DNA of 64,000 bases from contig JADWOT020001852.1 in NCBI GenBank assembly GCA_036345935.2, positions 62,001 through 126,000 on the forward strand. Reading direction: 5' to 3'. Positions within the stretch are counted from its first letter, which is position 1; each line of letters starts with the position of its first letter. Position numbers and translations under genes: made by a program. The stretch comes from Taenia hydatigena. Lineage: Eukaryota; Platyhelminthes; Cestoda; Cyclophyllidea; Taeniidae. This document shows, in pieces, positions 23,200 to 35,469 of the stretch. The notes below the pieces were generated by a model. It worked only from the letters and a program-made list of their open reading frames with translations, searched no databases and had not been told where the DNA came from.

Positions 23200-25540
23200 G
23201 TAACAAAATGGGTTCACTTTGAAGTGGCTGTGATTCCTAGCAGTCACCTATGAAGCACTGCAGTTCGATTGCCATGAAGATGCTCACGAGCGTTTACTGG
23301 CTTCGCTTACTTCATGGAAAGCAATTTAGGCCAACCAGAGCAGGAGCGTTCCTCTAACTCCCTTAAACATATCTTGATTCGGAAGCTGATCGCTGGTCAG
23401 ACAGTGACGAAATGTAGTTTTGATATCATACAATTTTATTGTTTATTCATCATGCATGCCACCCAAACAACATTCCTTATGTGCTGATCTTGAAGTACAG
23501 TGTCTAGTAGTTTGCTAGAATGAGTTTGATGCAATTACCTGGATAATGTGCTAGCACATGAAACCACCTGGCCATGCATTGAACTGGAGGGGATTGTGAC
23601 ATGCACGGGAGGGGAAGAGCTCCGCAACGGAAATGCACACACGTGCAGCGCCTGCCAGAAGCCACAGTCTGCCACGAGACTCGCTCGCATCCATTGAGCG
23701 CCTCCTATTTACATTTTCTTGTTAAGCAGGTTAGTAGACGCGCAACCAATTCTGTTCTGTAATAATAAAAAATCTGTTACGCTGCACTAGTGTCGCACAA
23801 TGGCAAAGGCCTTCTCTGCCTAAATGTCTGTCACATTTACTGCACTTAGTCATAAGCATTACTCCACGGGTTGCGAAGGCTGTTTTATAACAGAAGAGGA
23901 GGTAAGAATAATGCGTCAACAAAGAGTGTAGACCTAAAGATTGTGGGAATAATTTAAAGGTGACAGGTGAATGCATTACTACTCTGACTAAGTCATTAAG
24001 GCTCCTTTAGACAGGTAAATATGCAGCACAATTTCCACGTCATTTGTCAAGAATGACAGGTCCAAACTACATTAGCAGCTGCGACGAATCTTCTCATTCC
24101 CTACATCTTTGCACAGAACATAGTAAATCGAGCACATTTAACGTCTATCGTACTTTATCCACACTTTGGTCTCGATGACTTTGGCGTACAGCTACTGATT
24201 TTGCGTCAGTAACCGACATGCAACGACGCGAACTCAAGTGGAGTGAAGGTAGCACATTGAATCATCACCTTGGCCTGTGTGCATTAGTAACCTACTGATC
24301 GCTGGTGGCTTATAATGGGTTAAAAATTCTCCCTTGCATTAATTAGCCTCTGAGTCAAGGTTTTGCCCAGACATGTAAATGCTTCCCTCTGATCACTGCT
24401 CGACCACGTCAACGAGAATTACAACAGAGGAGTATAGGAACGCCTGGTTGTGGCGACATAGGCAGGAGCAAAAGAAGCAATTTAACACACCCTCACAACT
24501 ACAACGTGAGACCTCCTGCAACTATACCTGTGGCTGGACAGAGACATGTAGGCTGTGGGCAGTAGTGCTTGCATCCTCTACCCCACTTAGGATGGATTGT
24601 TTAAGCTGCCTTGTTATACGAATTAACGCTTCATCCTAAACTGTCCGTAAACTTCTTCTTCCTGTTCTTAAATGAGCCAAAATACTTGGTCACGTGGGCT
24701 AGAACGAGATAATTACCAATGAGAGTCAATCTTCTGTTTGTTGACATCCTCAGCGCAATGAATAGTTTATTCAATTATATTTACTACTTCACGCGATATT
24801 TTGGTCATGATGGAGGTGAGGGTGGTAATTGAGCTGTCGCTCGTTGGAATCAACCAAGATAGACATTAGGTAAGCACCGCAAAAGACAAATTCCGAAACA
24901 CCTGATGATGCACTCAACTCAGGTGTCAATGTGTGGCTGGAGCATGCTTTGACCTTTGTGGTGGGATAAAACGTGCCGAGTAGAATAGGTCACACCGCTA
25001 CCTTTCCATGCCAGAGTGTCATCAATGCTGACCAACCGACAGGTCGTAAAACAATGAAGTCGGCTTGTCTAAACAACTACAGCATGTGCTCCATTCATTT
25101 ACGTTATCCTCGAATTGGCAAAAAATGATCCCAACGTAACACACTGACTGCTCTAAATGCCAACATATTAGCCTGCTGCATTTTGCATCCATTTTTGCTA
25201 ATTCAGTTAACCGATGAGCTTTCGCATTTGCACATTCCTCTTTGCAGCTCACTTTCCTGCGCCATCTGTCCCTTCTCTGTATTCCCTCGGAGGTGCCACA
25301 TTTGAGTGCCTTTGTCTGCTGCCGGTTGTGCAATATTGTGTACCACTTAAAGTGACAATAAGCCTTTATTCATTTACTTGTTTATTTTGGCAATCTAAGC
25401 TGAGAGACCACAGGTCTATTGCTGTGCATCATTTTGCCCGTTCTTTCTCACTTGTAATTTCGCTTAATTTTTTCCAGAGAAACGATGACAATTTATTTAA
25501 ATTAGCAACGCAACTTTAACAATATCCTGTATGTGGCTTT
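23200..25540. other. No gene recognised
   Basis: Only short frames (for example 24379-24639 on plus, 25022-25333 on minus) without motifs or paired splice sites. The T-rich stretch from about 25380 leads into the tandem repeat. Confidence 0.45.
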
Positions 25541-25565
25541 GCTCTTTTTAACCCCGGTTCATCTT

Positions 25566-25970
25566 GCTTTGATCACGATTTCTACCCTGCAATTTCTTGT
25601 CTGCCTTGTTTTTCCTCGCGCCTCTCAAGGTAACGGTGACAAATATTGTAGGGTGAACATGTAGAATGCCAGTTTTGAAAGCAATCCTTCAGTAGCACCT
25701 CTATGTCACTGTGCTCTTCCCCACACCGTTATGTCCAGCTTTGATCTCGATTGCTAGTCTCCAAATTGTTGTCCACCTTAATTGATTTCTCATGTTCTTA
25801 AGAAAAAAAAGTGACAAATAAGGCCTGGCCAACATGCATTGAGCATTCATTTAAATGTTTTAAAGCGTTTTATCTTTTTCCTCTCATTTTCTCCGGCTTT
25901 CATTGTGATTGGTGCTGTACAATTTTTCTTTTGCAATCCCATATTGCAGTTCCCCTAGCTTCCTTTTACG
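25566..25970 (+). repeat. Diverged tandem repeat, unit about 160-172 bp
   Basis: At least three units start with a gcttt(g/c)at block at 25566, 25738 and 25896 (spacings 172 and 158). Each is followed by gatt.cta..ct.caa.tt, a T/C-rich segment, and (first two) gtgacaaata. The units are strongly diverged. An earlier, weaker unit may start near 25400. No frame is conserved. Confidence 0.55.
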
Positions 25971-26880
25971 GTGAGTTAATATGGTAGTCCTTCATTCGTT
26001 ACGTGTTTTCGCATCAACTTGGCTTGATGTAATGAGAGCTAAAATTCTATTTGGTTGGGACCCGCCTCACCTTAGTGTTCACACGTGTTTGTTGAACTTC
26101 ACTAGTTGGTGCGACATTCATCACCACTCCTTCAACAACCAATTAATTGCCTCTCTACTGGGCGACTTATTACGTTAATGTCCATTACTCATTCTTTTAA
26201 AAGCTAAATGTTTCTGACGCCGCGCAAAGCAGATGTTCCAGAGTTTCGTGAAAATTCCAACAAAGTGTGTAGATAATGATGAAAGTGATCAATATGATCT
26301 TATCCTACAGATTGTGAAAGTGGGCGGATTCTAGGTAACGTTTGATGTGCCAAGTAGGAAAAGTCGTCATCGCCTCGTGGCCTTGCGACAGTGACTAAAC
26401 AGTCCCTTCTGCCCACATTGCATTTTAGGTTCCAGCCACCACGGTCAGCAGCACTTATAATGCTACACCTTAGGCGTCCTGAAAGTTTTAGATTGACAAA
26501 AGCATCTTCCTTCATTTGTTACCCCTTAGAGTCAAATGGAGGGATGCCCCTCTTCCTTGTGCAGTATTTGCTTGCCATCATCTCTGACCCAGTAAACCTC
26601 AAATCAATTGCTGGCCCCGCCATAAAACTGCTACTTGGCATTAATTCAGTAGTGAGGATATTCCAACCCAGAATTTAGTAGCAAGACCATCAGCAGAACC
26701 GATGCGGTGTTGGGAGCTGCATCAGGAACACACGCCGCTTGTCAAGCTAAACCCAACCTTCTTATGTTAAAGGCAGTGATGATGTTTTGAGCAGGCACAT
26801 GTGCATTTCCAATCCGATTGTTCGTGGATATATTCAGTCATAAGAGAAAGCATTGCATCTCCAGCGAAGAGAGGGGATAA
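25971..26880. other. No gene recognised
   Basis: Open frames at 25981-26178 and 26391-26678 (plus) have no recognised motif and no second copy. Confidence 0.4.
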
Positions 26881-26899
26881 ATGATGCTGTGTTTAAAGT

Positions 26900-27784
26900 A
26901 GGCGAAAAAAGAGAAGAGTGAGAAATCTAGGGAATCAAGGTATTCTCGTGTCACTAAAGTGGAACACAAAAGCAGAAAATGCAATGTTGAGAGTACTCAC
27001 TCCTCATTCTTCGGCTGAGTTGCATGCACGGAGCACGTACAGTAGGACGTCATGCATGGCACAATACTTGGGAGTCCATTGAGCGTAGTAGGAGCGAAAA
27101 AAGACACTCACCAAAGATGCGTAGTAGCAGGGCATGAGGAAGGAGAAGTAGTCAAGAGATCCTCTCTTTACCCATTTCAAGGACGTCATTAGACCTACTT
27201 TGCGTTTGTGCGCCTTGGTTCCTAATATCTACGAGAAGGAAGGAGACGGCCTCGTTTCATATGGCATGGAAAATGCTTTGAGTCGATTGGGAGGGTCAAA
27301 TTAATGCTGGGATTGACTTAATGGTGAGGCATACACGAGAGATCAGGTAGCTTTATCTACCCTCCTCTTTTCCATTTTATTCACGCCTGTCATAACTCAA
27401 CCTAAGTAGCCGATCTTGTCTTCTGTGATGCAGTCCAATCCAGTCAGATCTAGTCAAATATAGGCATGCAAACCATGCCGCATTACCTCCAAAGTAGGAC
27501 ATGAATATTGGGCAACTTGTTGCCCATCAGTGGGTCTCCTAGTGCTACTGCCTATTTGGTGATTGGAAACGAAATGAAATAGGCATGGAAAGTAAGTGCA
27601 GCATAGAAAGCGTAGTGCAAAATATGATTTAACTAAGAAAATGGACGACTTACCCCCAGAGAAGGAAGGGACATTCTTGGTGCACATCTTAAGCCTATGC
27701 TTGGAAGAAGTGTTGCCTTGCACTACGGAGATAATAGCAGAACGTGCACCTCTTCGAGGGAAGTGAAGTAACACAAATATTTAG
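26900..27784 (-). pseudogene. C-A-B family pseudogene, copy 1
   Basis: Three exon-like blocks on the minus strand. C: 27654-27784, acceptor tttttttcag and donor gggg|gtaagt, readable as AKYLCYFTSLEEVHVLLLS before a stop. A: 27112-27228, acceptor ttctcgtag and donor tttg|gtgagtgtc, readable as SLKWVKRGSLDYFSFLMP. B: begins at 26953 after ccactttag. The same order and spacing (C to A 426 nt, A to B 159 nt) recur at 55393-56386 (446 and 144 nt), and the A to B spacing recurs in two further copies. Repeated splice signals at fixed spacing show descent from a real gene. The frame is broken by stops and indels between blocks, so no protein is expected. The family is not recognised. Confidence 0.5.
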
Positions 27785-28057
27785 CTGAAAAAAAACAAAG
27801 GAATGATTGAGGTCGAGGCAAGAGAACAAATAGCCGTGGAAATGGAATGAAGGAGGGGTGGGAAGGAGTGATGAGGATTGGAAATGGACATCGTGAGATG
27901 TGTCTTCACAGTGCTGTGGTGCAGCACGCCTTCCCTTTTCTCTCCTCTTCCTACCATCCATGAGTCCATTTACCTACTTACCTGTCCATCCATATGACTT
28001 AGTGAAATATGGATGAATTGACTCAATGGAAGCCAATTGAATCTGTGCATTATTTAA

Positions 28058-28464
28058 TCATGTCATAATTGAGATCAAGACTGGTAAAGAGATGTTAGGG
28101 AACCTATAAAGAGGGCAATGACAGACGATGAGGTAGGAGAGGAAGGTGAGAGAAGCGTAAAGGAGATGAGAAGGAGATGTTCTTGTGACACTAAAGTAAA
28201 AAAACAAAGGTAAGGGAGCTAAAATTAGGGAGCATTTGATCCCCTTTTTCGACGAATTTGTATGCGAGGAGCACAAACAATGTGACTAAATACAACACAC
28301 AATACGTGTGAGCATATAGAGCGCAGAAGGCGAAAAATGAGACACCTACCAAAGATGCGCTGGAGTGGGACATGAGAAGGGAGGCATAAACAAGGGAGCC
28401 CTTCTCCATCCATTATGAAGACGCAACCAGGTCTACTTCTTATCTGTACCTTGATCCTTAATGT
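28058..28464 (-). pseudogene. C-A-B family pseudogene, copy 2 (A and B only)
   Basis: Block A at 28350-28464 follows a strong pyrimidine tract and acceptor (tctttctttctcacag) and ends at a donor ttg|gtaggtgtc. In one frame it reads MEKGSLVYASLLMSHSSASL, matching copy 1 (KRGSLDYFSFLMP). Block B at 28058-28190 follows tttactttag and reads TRTSPSHLLYASLTF, then LSYLIVCHCPLYRF, ending in TGA. This is the most open B block. Intron A-B is 159 nt. No block C is seen upstream. The A block is in a different frame from its start, so it is probably a pseudogene. Confidence 0.45.
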
Positions 28465-28589
28465 CTGTGAGAAAGAAAGAGAAAACCTTAATTCGCATTG
28501 CATGGACTTGTGTCGAATTGGTTATGTAGGCTAGATCCTAGTGTTGGAATTTGCTAGAATGGTAACGTATGCAGCGCCTTACTCAAGCT

Positions 28590-31120
28590 TGTCACAATCT
28601 AGCCTGGATTGCTAATCTTGTCTATTCTGACCCAGACTACAGTGCTACAGTGCTTCCGCAGTGGAACAAGAACATTCGACAAATTCTTATGCATCAGCAA
28701 GTTTCCTGATACTGCAGCCTGTTTAAGCATTTAGAGCATAGTTTAGACTTAAATAGCAAGTATGGTACAGCACCTATACCTGCGCTGCTAAGTTTTGTGA
28801 CGAAAAAGTGTGCGTGGGTATACAGAAATAAGTGGCTGGGTGCGCAAATCTTCCCTTGCATTTGTGCTTCATCACCGTACTCTCTCATCCTTTTTGCCAA
28901 CGTAAGCAATTTACATTTTGGCTGCACCTAGGTTGAGAGATTAAATAACGAGAAATGCTGCAAGCAGATAAGAGAAGTAAGCTGTCGAAACCCAATTCTG
29001 AGCAACTCTCGCTCAAAACAGACAGAACAGGGCGCATCTCCAGATCCGCAGTGTGCCGGCTTTCCTTGATACAATAGAAGCCACACACATCGGCCACACC
29101 TACCTTGCCTGATTTTAAAACAGGAACGAACCGCTGAATCCCAATCCTGAGGAAATCGCAGCAATGTGGATAAAAGCAGATGGAGCTCTGCACCCCTTGC
29201 TATTCTCGAGTTCGTTGCCGAAATAGGATCATTGCGATGCGACCACATCTACATTGTGGGACCGTAAAATGAGAACTACTGCAAGCAATTGCAGAAGGAA
29301 ACCTACTACTAGGTCTTAACATTGCTAAATCATGGATCGGAATTGCACATATTTGAGTTACTGCAACTTTCTTTGCCAAGCCTAGCTCCCTAAGTACCGG
29401 GCACGACAAAACTGCCAGATTGTTAAACAAGAACTGCCGCAAGTAATTACAGAACGAAGCAGAATGCTGTGTTTCATTCTTGGCCGATTTTTGATTCAAA
29501 GAAAGAGGGAAGAAATTTGCATTATGACCTTTGCGATGGCGAAGGGACGCGGTCAACGGCTCTTTCGTAACTAAATCCTTTTCTCGCCTCGCCTTGAAAG
29601 CTTCCAACTATAACCTTACATCTGTTAAATAAATTAACTAATATTTCATACGTAGCTTGCAGATGTGGGTACCGTAGAGATTCTTATAAACCAATTTTAT
29701 TGTGCATTAATGACCGAACTCGAGGGAATAAACAGCAAAGTTTAATTGCCTAATAAACAGCTATTTTTAGTTTAGGCGTGACAGACATGAAAAAGAACCA
29801 TGGAATGCAATTCACTCTTACCTGAGTTGTTAATAAAGTAGTGCCGAAGGCAGAATCCCAATCTTGAATAGCTCGTTAAAGAACTTATGATTAGCAAATT
29901 ATGATTGGACAGACTCGATGCATTCTAGTAAAATCCATGCTCCACAAATCCATAAATTAATTTTTACCAAGTAATTCTTAGCAAGTAAAATAAGTTTCTG
30001 AAAAAAACACGGTTCACTTATTCCAAATTCATGGCATTACAGCGTCGCGACGGATGCGATTTACCAGCGAGGTGGAAAGCAGTTACCGCTGATGACCTCG
30101 ACAATGATGAGCAATTTAACTAACTTAAAGACTTGTTTGACTTAACAAGACCCGCGATCGGCATTTGATGCCCGTCTTGGCGAATATGAATATCATAAGT
30201 ATTTATTTTTGGGCCTAAACAGTTACATTTAACATGCATAATAAAATGATTAAGTTTTATAAAACTTATTGAGATAAAATTAATCACTCATGATATGCGT
30301 GTGTCTATTTCAGCAAATGCCTCTCCTTATTTTGTTCCACATCTGTTTTTAGACAAACTTTGACAACACCGTCTTTTAACCTTTCTTCTCGTACATCGAC
30401 CCATCTTCAAACCTAGAAATTTATCTTTCCAGCTTTGCTACAGGTATAGCTTACATTAATTATCGTTTGACAATGCTATATCGCATACTAAACACCCCTT
30501 TGCATGAATCCCTATCTATAAAATGATTTGGTAAGTAAAAGCAATCTTATCCGCTTAAAAGTCGCACGTTTCTTATTCACTTAAAAGTGTTTTTTCGCAA
30601 CAGGTTAAAACAAAGGACGATTTAACATGAATATGCCAACAACAACTATATAAGCACGTGGAGCATAACTTGTGCTAAGCACTGGACAACACAGCTTTCC
30701 CTTTGGCATGATAATTCTCTTCCTATATAAATAGTACATACTATTACTTTAACAATGCTTGCAATATTTTGTTTGTTTATACTGCCGATTTCGGTCAGGG
30801 TCACAGGGGTGACTATATTGTGCGGGTCGGGTAGGCTGGCCTCCGGGCCATGCCAGCAGCTCATTTTCTTCTGTTTGCTAATTTGATGCATTCTGCCCTA
30901 CTATTTAGCCGTCTTTTGCCTTCAAGGGAGCTTCGCCACGCTGCATTGGTGGCAGCGGGAAGCACACCCAACTCTATAGGGTTTCTATCCCGGTCCCTAC
31001 CGCCCGTGGCACATTGCAGCGCTGCGAAAGAAGTGAATGTGCTACGGATGGCAGTATCTCCGACATCTCATAGCAGAAGGGCTAGGAACGACGTCCTTCT
31101 CGGCATCTACCCATTTCCGT
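28590..31120. repeat. Segmental duplication, left copy
   Basis: Together with the C-A-B blocks this forms a direct duplication with 55390-62340. Clear pairs are 29405-29460 with 60340-60400, 29570-30190 with 61300-61920 (includes gggaataaacag.aaagtttaatt), and 30765-30960 with 62140-62330 (includes ctggcctccgggc.atgccagcag). Inside it, a short motif like agaactgccgcaagtaa recurs at about 28950, 29270 and 29430, suggesting small internal repeats. No gene is supportable. Confidence 0.75.
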
Positions 31121-33990
31121 GACTGTCTAGATTTGCACGTAAATCATGTAAGTGGTGTGGATCTTAGTGACTATTATTTTCGGTTGTTGGGGCTTAAGCT
31201 GCTTTAACAGGCTGAATGTTGGTAGGCAATTGGCACTTTTTATTGGTTTTGGTTTATGGCCGGTATTGTGTCCTTTACACGTCTATTGGCTTCCTTTATA
31301 CGCTTATTTGCTAGGGTAAACGCCAAGGCTTCATAACGCGGATATGAAAATGTTTTTCCTCAACTGCAGGGTCTAATTACGTTCATTTCTTGCTGCACAA
31401 TGCTTTGTGTGGCAAATTAAGATTGTTTTGGCAATTTGTCGATTGCTTTGCTCCCTAATGATTGTGGAATTTGATTAATGAGTGGTAATTTTGCTGAGAA
31501 GAGTTTTAACCTTACTAAGAGCTTGGCACCTACTCATTGTTTTGCTAATAAATATTCATTATATGCCTGATTGTCCATCTGCCTCGTCTATGCGCTTGTC
31601 AGGTTAAACCTTAAAGCTGCCGTCAAAGATTTTCGTTTTGCGAAGAATAGAGGCATTGTGAGGAGGAAATAAATGCGAATCTCGCCTTATCTGTCACTTT
31701 GCACGTTCCTCAGATAAGCCCTGATTGCAGTCAATGAGTTGCTGCTGTCTTTTCTCTGCAGCAATGGATCCGATGTGGTTCTTATTTTGAGTAGAAGCAT
31801 GCTTTTTTCACTTACTCGTAGGTTACTTCACATTTTATGTGAAGCAAAAGGTGCGTTGTTTTCATTACGATGACTTCCGTTTTGGTGAGCACGCATACAC
31901 ATGAGGGCGTGAGACACTTGGCTGCTCTTCTGCTCATTGACTTGGGGATCACGCTTATCTTTTGTGTTGATGTGGTCTTTGCAAAATGTGTTGTGTAGAG
32001 GGCCTCGATGAAGGCTTAATCTCAGGTTCAGTTTTAATGGCATGAGTTGGTATCTGGGCGAGGTGAACGCAACAGAAGCGAAGGAAGGAGCGACTAGTGG
32101 GAAGCTTTTGCATCACAACGCAGACTGTACTTTGTGGCACTCCCAAGTCCTTGCTTGTTAAGGTGTTTTATTTTATTAGTGGTTTTGTTTGGAGGCGTTA
32201 GCTTCTCAGCGCACTGGACATTTACACACCTGCTCTTCCATCGTTTGCTTCTTCCCCCTTTTTAAGTGCTACAGAATTACCGTGGTAGTGGTAGTGAGGC
32301 AACATTTGATGAGTCTGTGGATTGGTAGACAATGCGAGCTCGTAAAGTTATTCGCGGAGGCGTCTCTGTCTTAAGTGTCCGATATGGATGTCGGCATGGA
32401 AGATAATGGTGTGTGTTCGATGGCATAGCGGTGGGTGTGACCTTTCATGTTTTTGGGCACAAGCAGTAAATGAGAATGACATGGCCGCAAGCTCAGTAGA
32501 CTAACTGAAGTGTGGCACTGATGGGTTGGGCCGGGGAAGGGAGGCGAACTTATTGTGCCGTTGATGAGTTTCGCTGGTAATTGTGTCAACTCTAAAGCGA
32601 TGGGAGGAGTAGAAGAAGAGGTGTTCCGGAGCCTTTTTTTCAGGCCTAAACTAGGTGGCTTTTCTTTTCGTGAATTAAGGTGCGCGTGTATGTTTTTTAA
32701 CTTTGCAGTTCGAGGTGTGTATTTCTTGCCTTGCTATTTGCTAGTTATTTCCTTGCACATAAATTCATAAGCACTGCTATTTTCAAGACCGTCTATAACT
32801 CGTTTCTAGTTACGTAAACGTGTGCATATGTGCATAGGAATTTTTTTGTTAATAAGGTTTACAAGAGAAAATTTGACGATTTTTGGTTGGTTTTTGGATG
32901 GCAATACTTTTTCGCCTTCGTTAGCCGTGCTGAACAATGGGACGGAGGGGATTGATTGTTGTGGGTAGGCAGGTGGGGGATTACTTGAATAGGGAGGGAG
33001 TGATGTTGTGGTGAATAAAGCCAATCTTCTGGGAGGGGAGGCGAGGAGGAGAGCATGTCAAGCATTTGGCTTCACATAGTGCCAAATTGGTTGCGGTCTA
33101 ATTACGGCGAAAGGGAATTTTTGCTTCCTCTTGAGCATTATTATGTGATAGACATAGAGACGTAAGTGAGGAGCACCAGGTGTCAATTTTGTAAGCAAAA
33201 CTTGCAAGCACAGTATTTGTTTGTTGTAATAGTCGACTTCTGACCAACACTGGCTGCCTCGCCACCGCCGCCGCCACCGTTGTCACAAATGCTCACAACG
33301 CTGGCTACGTGAGGCTTCACAACGTCAATGCCGTCGTCAATGACGGACTCATCAGGCTACCTGTCAACAATAACACTCATCGTTATTGTCGACAGTGGCA
33401 ATGATAGCAAGTGGGAATGTGGACGTAGAAGCAAACCCATGGAAAGCCACACCAAGGGCCTTTAAACTGGCCCATGACAACGGCGACAGCTGTGGTGTTC
33501 AAATATCCATTGGAGGAGTAATGCATGCGATTGCGAGTTTCCTTGCTCTCCCTCCTCCTCCTTGTCCTCAGTGTAGGCTATTTCTTCACGCTGGGGTAGG
33601 CAGGCAGACAGCGTAGCCGTGTGCTTGGAGGAGGGCCCCAACATCATGGAAAACTGGGTGCGGCATGTGCTGATGCCAGGCGGGAGGGCGGGAGGAAAGG
33701 GAGAAGGGAACGGTACTTTGGTAAGCACTCCCCATGGGACAGTGTGTCGTACATGTTGAGTGAGATCTTATTATGAGCTTACACCACTGTGCTTGTTCTT
33801 CCTGTTTTTTTTTCAATATAATGTAGCAGTCAGATTTTGCGACCTTTAACAGTATCAGTGAGATTTCGAGGTCATCAGTCGTGTATAGCATATTGTCTTC
33901 CTATATGGTGCGTATGCTGGGTGTTTTAGTTGCGGAATTTTTCGGTTGAATAAGCCCTGTTAGTTCAAGAAGAAAAAAACTGTTTCATCA
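31121..33990. other. No gene recognised
   Basis: T-rich on the plus strand, with many short frames and no motif. A brief imprecise CCG/ACC run occurs at 33258-33281 (ccaccgccgccgccaccg). No partner elsewhere in the window was seen. Confidence 0.4.
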
Positions 33991-33993
33991 TAG

Positions 33994-34105
33994 GTTTCAC
34001 GTGAAGTCAACGATGGTCCGGACCCTAGGGATGCCAAGAATGTACCCGTCTGTGGTGATGCAATTAATGCTCTCAAAGGAATCGCTAAAAAATGCCGAAT
34101 TCAAA
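33994..34105 (+). other. Candidate internal exon, unrecognised
   Basis: Flanked by an AG acceptor (catcatag) and a GT (caaa|gtttga). The 112 nt encode VSREVNDGPDPRDAKN, then VPVCGDAINALKGIAKKC, without stops. Composition is protein-like and hydrophilic. The following frame at 34169-34387 (Ser-rich, ending RRNRNKPKPRL) could be downstream sequence of the same gene, but a clean junction is not visible. No family is recognised. Confidence 0.22.
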
Positions 34106-35469
34106 GTTTGACTTCTCTCGTGCTCTCTACTCTAGCCTAGAAGTTGGTTTTATCTGTGCTGTGCTTTAATGAATTCGTCATCTATCCTTTCCTCGAAGTC
34201 TAATCACAAATGCAATGTGGCGGCTGCGTTCTCCAAATTGTTACAGCAATCGTGTCAGTGGGATTCGTCGTGCTCATTGGATGCAGATCTGACAGCTGTG
34301 CCTCCCTTCTTATCCACTGATGAAATGAACGCCGTCTCTTGTAACCTCAGTAGACGCAACCGGAACAAGCCTAAGCCAAGGTTGTAAAACTGCTGCGACT
34401 GAGGCATCAATGTGCAACCCACTCCATCGTCGCACAGCGTGTCACTCCATCGCCTTGATTAACATTGCTTCTTTAAACCTCCGGTCGTTCCTGCAGATTC
34501 GAGGATTTTCCTCGGATGGAGTATTGGGTGACTCAGGTGATAGGTGGATGATAACATTGAATCTTACCGCGCAAAATGGGGACAACTGGACAAATGAAGC
34601 TACACATTAACAGTTTTTCTCCCAACTCTGTAAAGGACAGGTATTTTGTTGAGGCTGTGCTGCTGCTGAAGAGCGTTTTGGCATTCAGCGTTTGCTGATG
34701 GAACTTTGTCGAAACTGTTGAGAGTCTACCACGAAGTTATACGCGACGTGGTAGGCAGAAAAGCCAAGTACGGATGTATGGAGGAAGTCACTCGCCAACT
34801 TATAGTTGCGTGGAAATGCGCATTATGTACATTCGATGAGCCCCTATTTATGCATACTATTTGCTTTTTAAGCGCATTGATAAAGTGTAGCGCCTGAGTG
34901 CAGGGTGTAGTGCTTTGCATCAGCCATAGTCACCGTCTGTTCTATGGGAATCCAACGCTGGTTTAGGAATAACCGTGTATCTCCTTGCTCATTTTTCACG
35001 CGTCCCATTTGTTTAGGTGCTTTCATCCGGCACTAGTATGTTTTAAATATTGTTAGTTCTAGCTTCTGTGTTCATTGACATCTGGTCATGCCACTTCCTG
35101 AATTCGTCCATCTTACGCATTTTGTTTTCGCTTTCCGTTTGAAAGGGTGGATGGCTTAGGACCGTTCATTGCTCCTATTTTTACAATCGACTGTGGTTAT
35201 CACCTCTAAATGAGTGTTCCTATTTGCAACTTCGGAGCGGTAATATGAAATTACGTCTAGGTGTACCGAGCTAGCATGTTCTAATTAGTCTGCTCGTGGT
35301 TAGAAATCCTGCTGCTGCTTCACTTCTTCTCGTTGTTTTGTGAAGTTGAGGAGGACCCTCTCGTAATTTAATGCTCATTTTTACGCGCGCCCAAATTTTA
35401 CTAAATGTCAAGTAATTTTATGGATTCCTTTCCACGGATGGTATTTTATAAATGAGTAAAAAAGGCGTG
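34106..35469. other. No gene firmly supported
   Basis: Contains the Ser-rich 72-codon frame at 34169-34387 and short frames at 34410-34610 and 34706-34897, none with motifs. No repeat partner seen. Confidence 0.35.

Larger units (their letters stand above)
18360..23200. repeat. Large inverted duplication, right arm
   Basis: Reverse-complement partner of about 4950-11060. It carries homeobox copy 3 with its promoter and 3' flank. The 19819-20094 segment can be read as a peptide similar to one on the minus strand at 9129-9497 (GRVSGLPPRKLDVS against GRVSGLPSRKVDVS, then LEMEPEVC in both). That suggests a short coding exon of unknown type inside the duplication. The arm is about 1.2 kb shorter than its partner. 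Confidence 0.85.

Noticed and set aside
27454..28503. Several 90-106-codon minus frames taken as separate genes
   Set aside because: They run through the splice-like borders of the C-A-B blocks and are better explained as read-through of decayed exons and introns.
33250..33285. CCG/ACC trinucleotide repeat
   Set aside because: Too short and imperfect to be listed as a repeat array.
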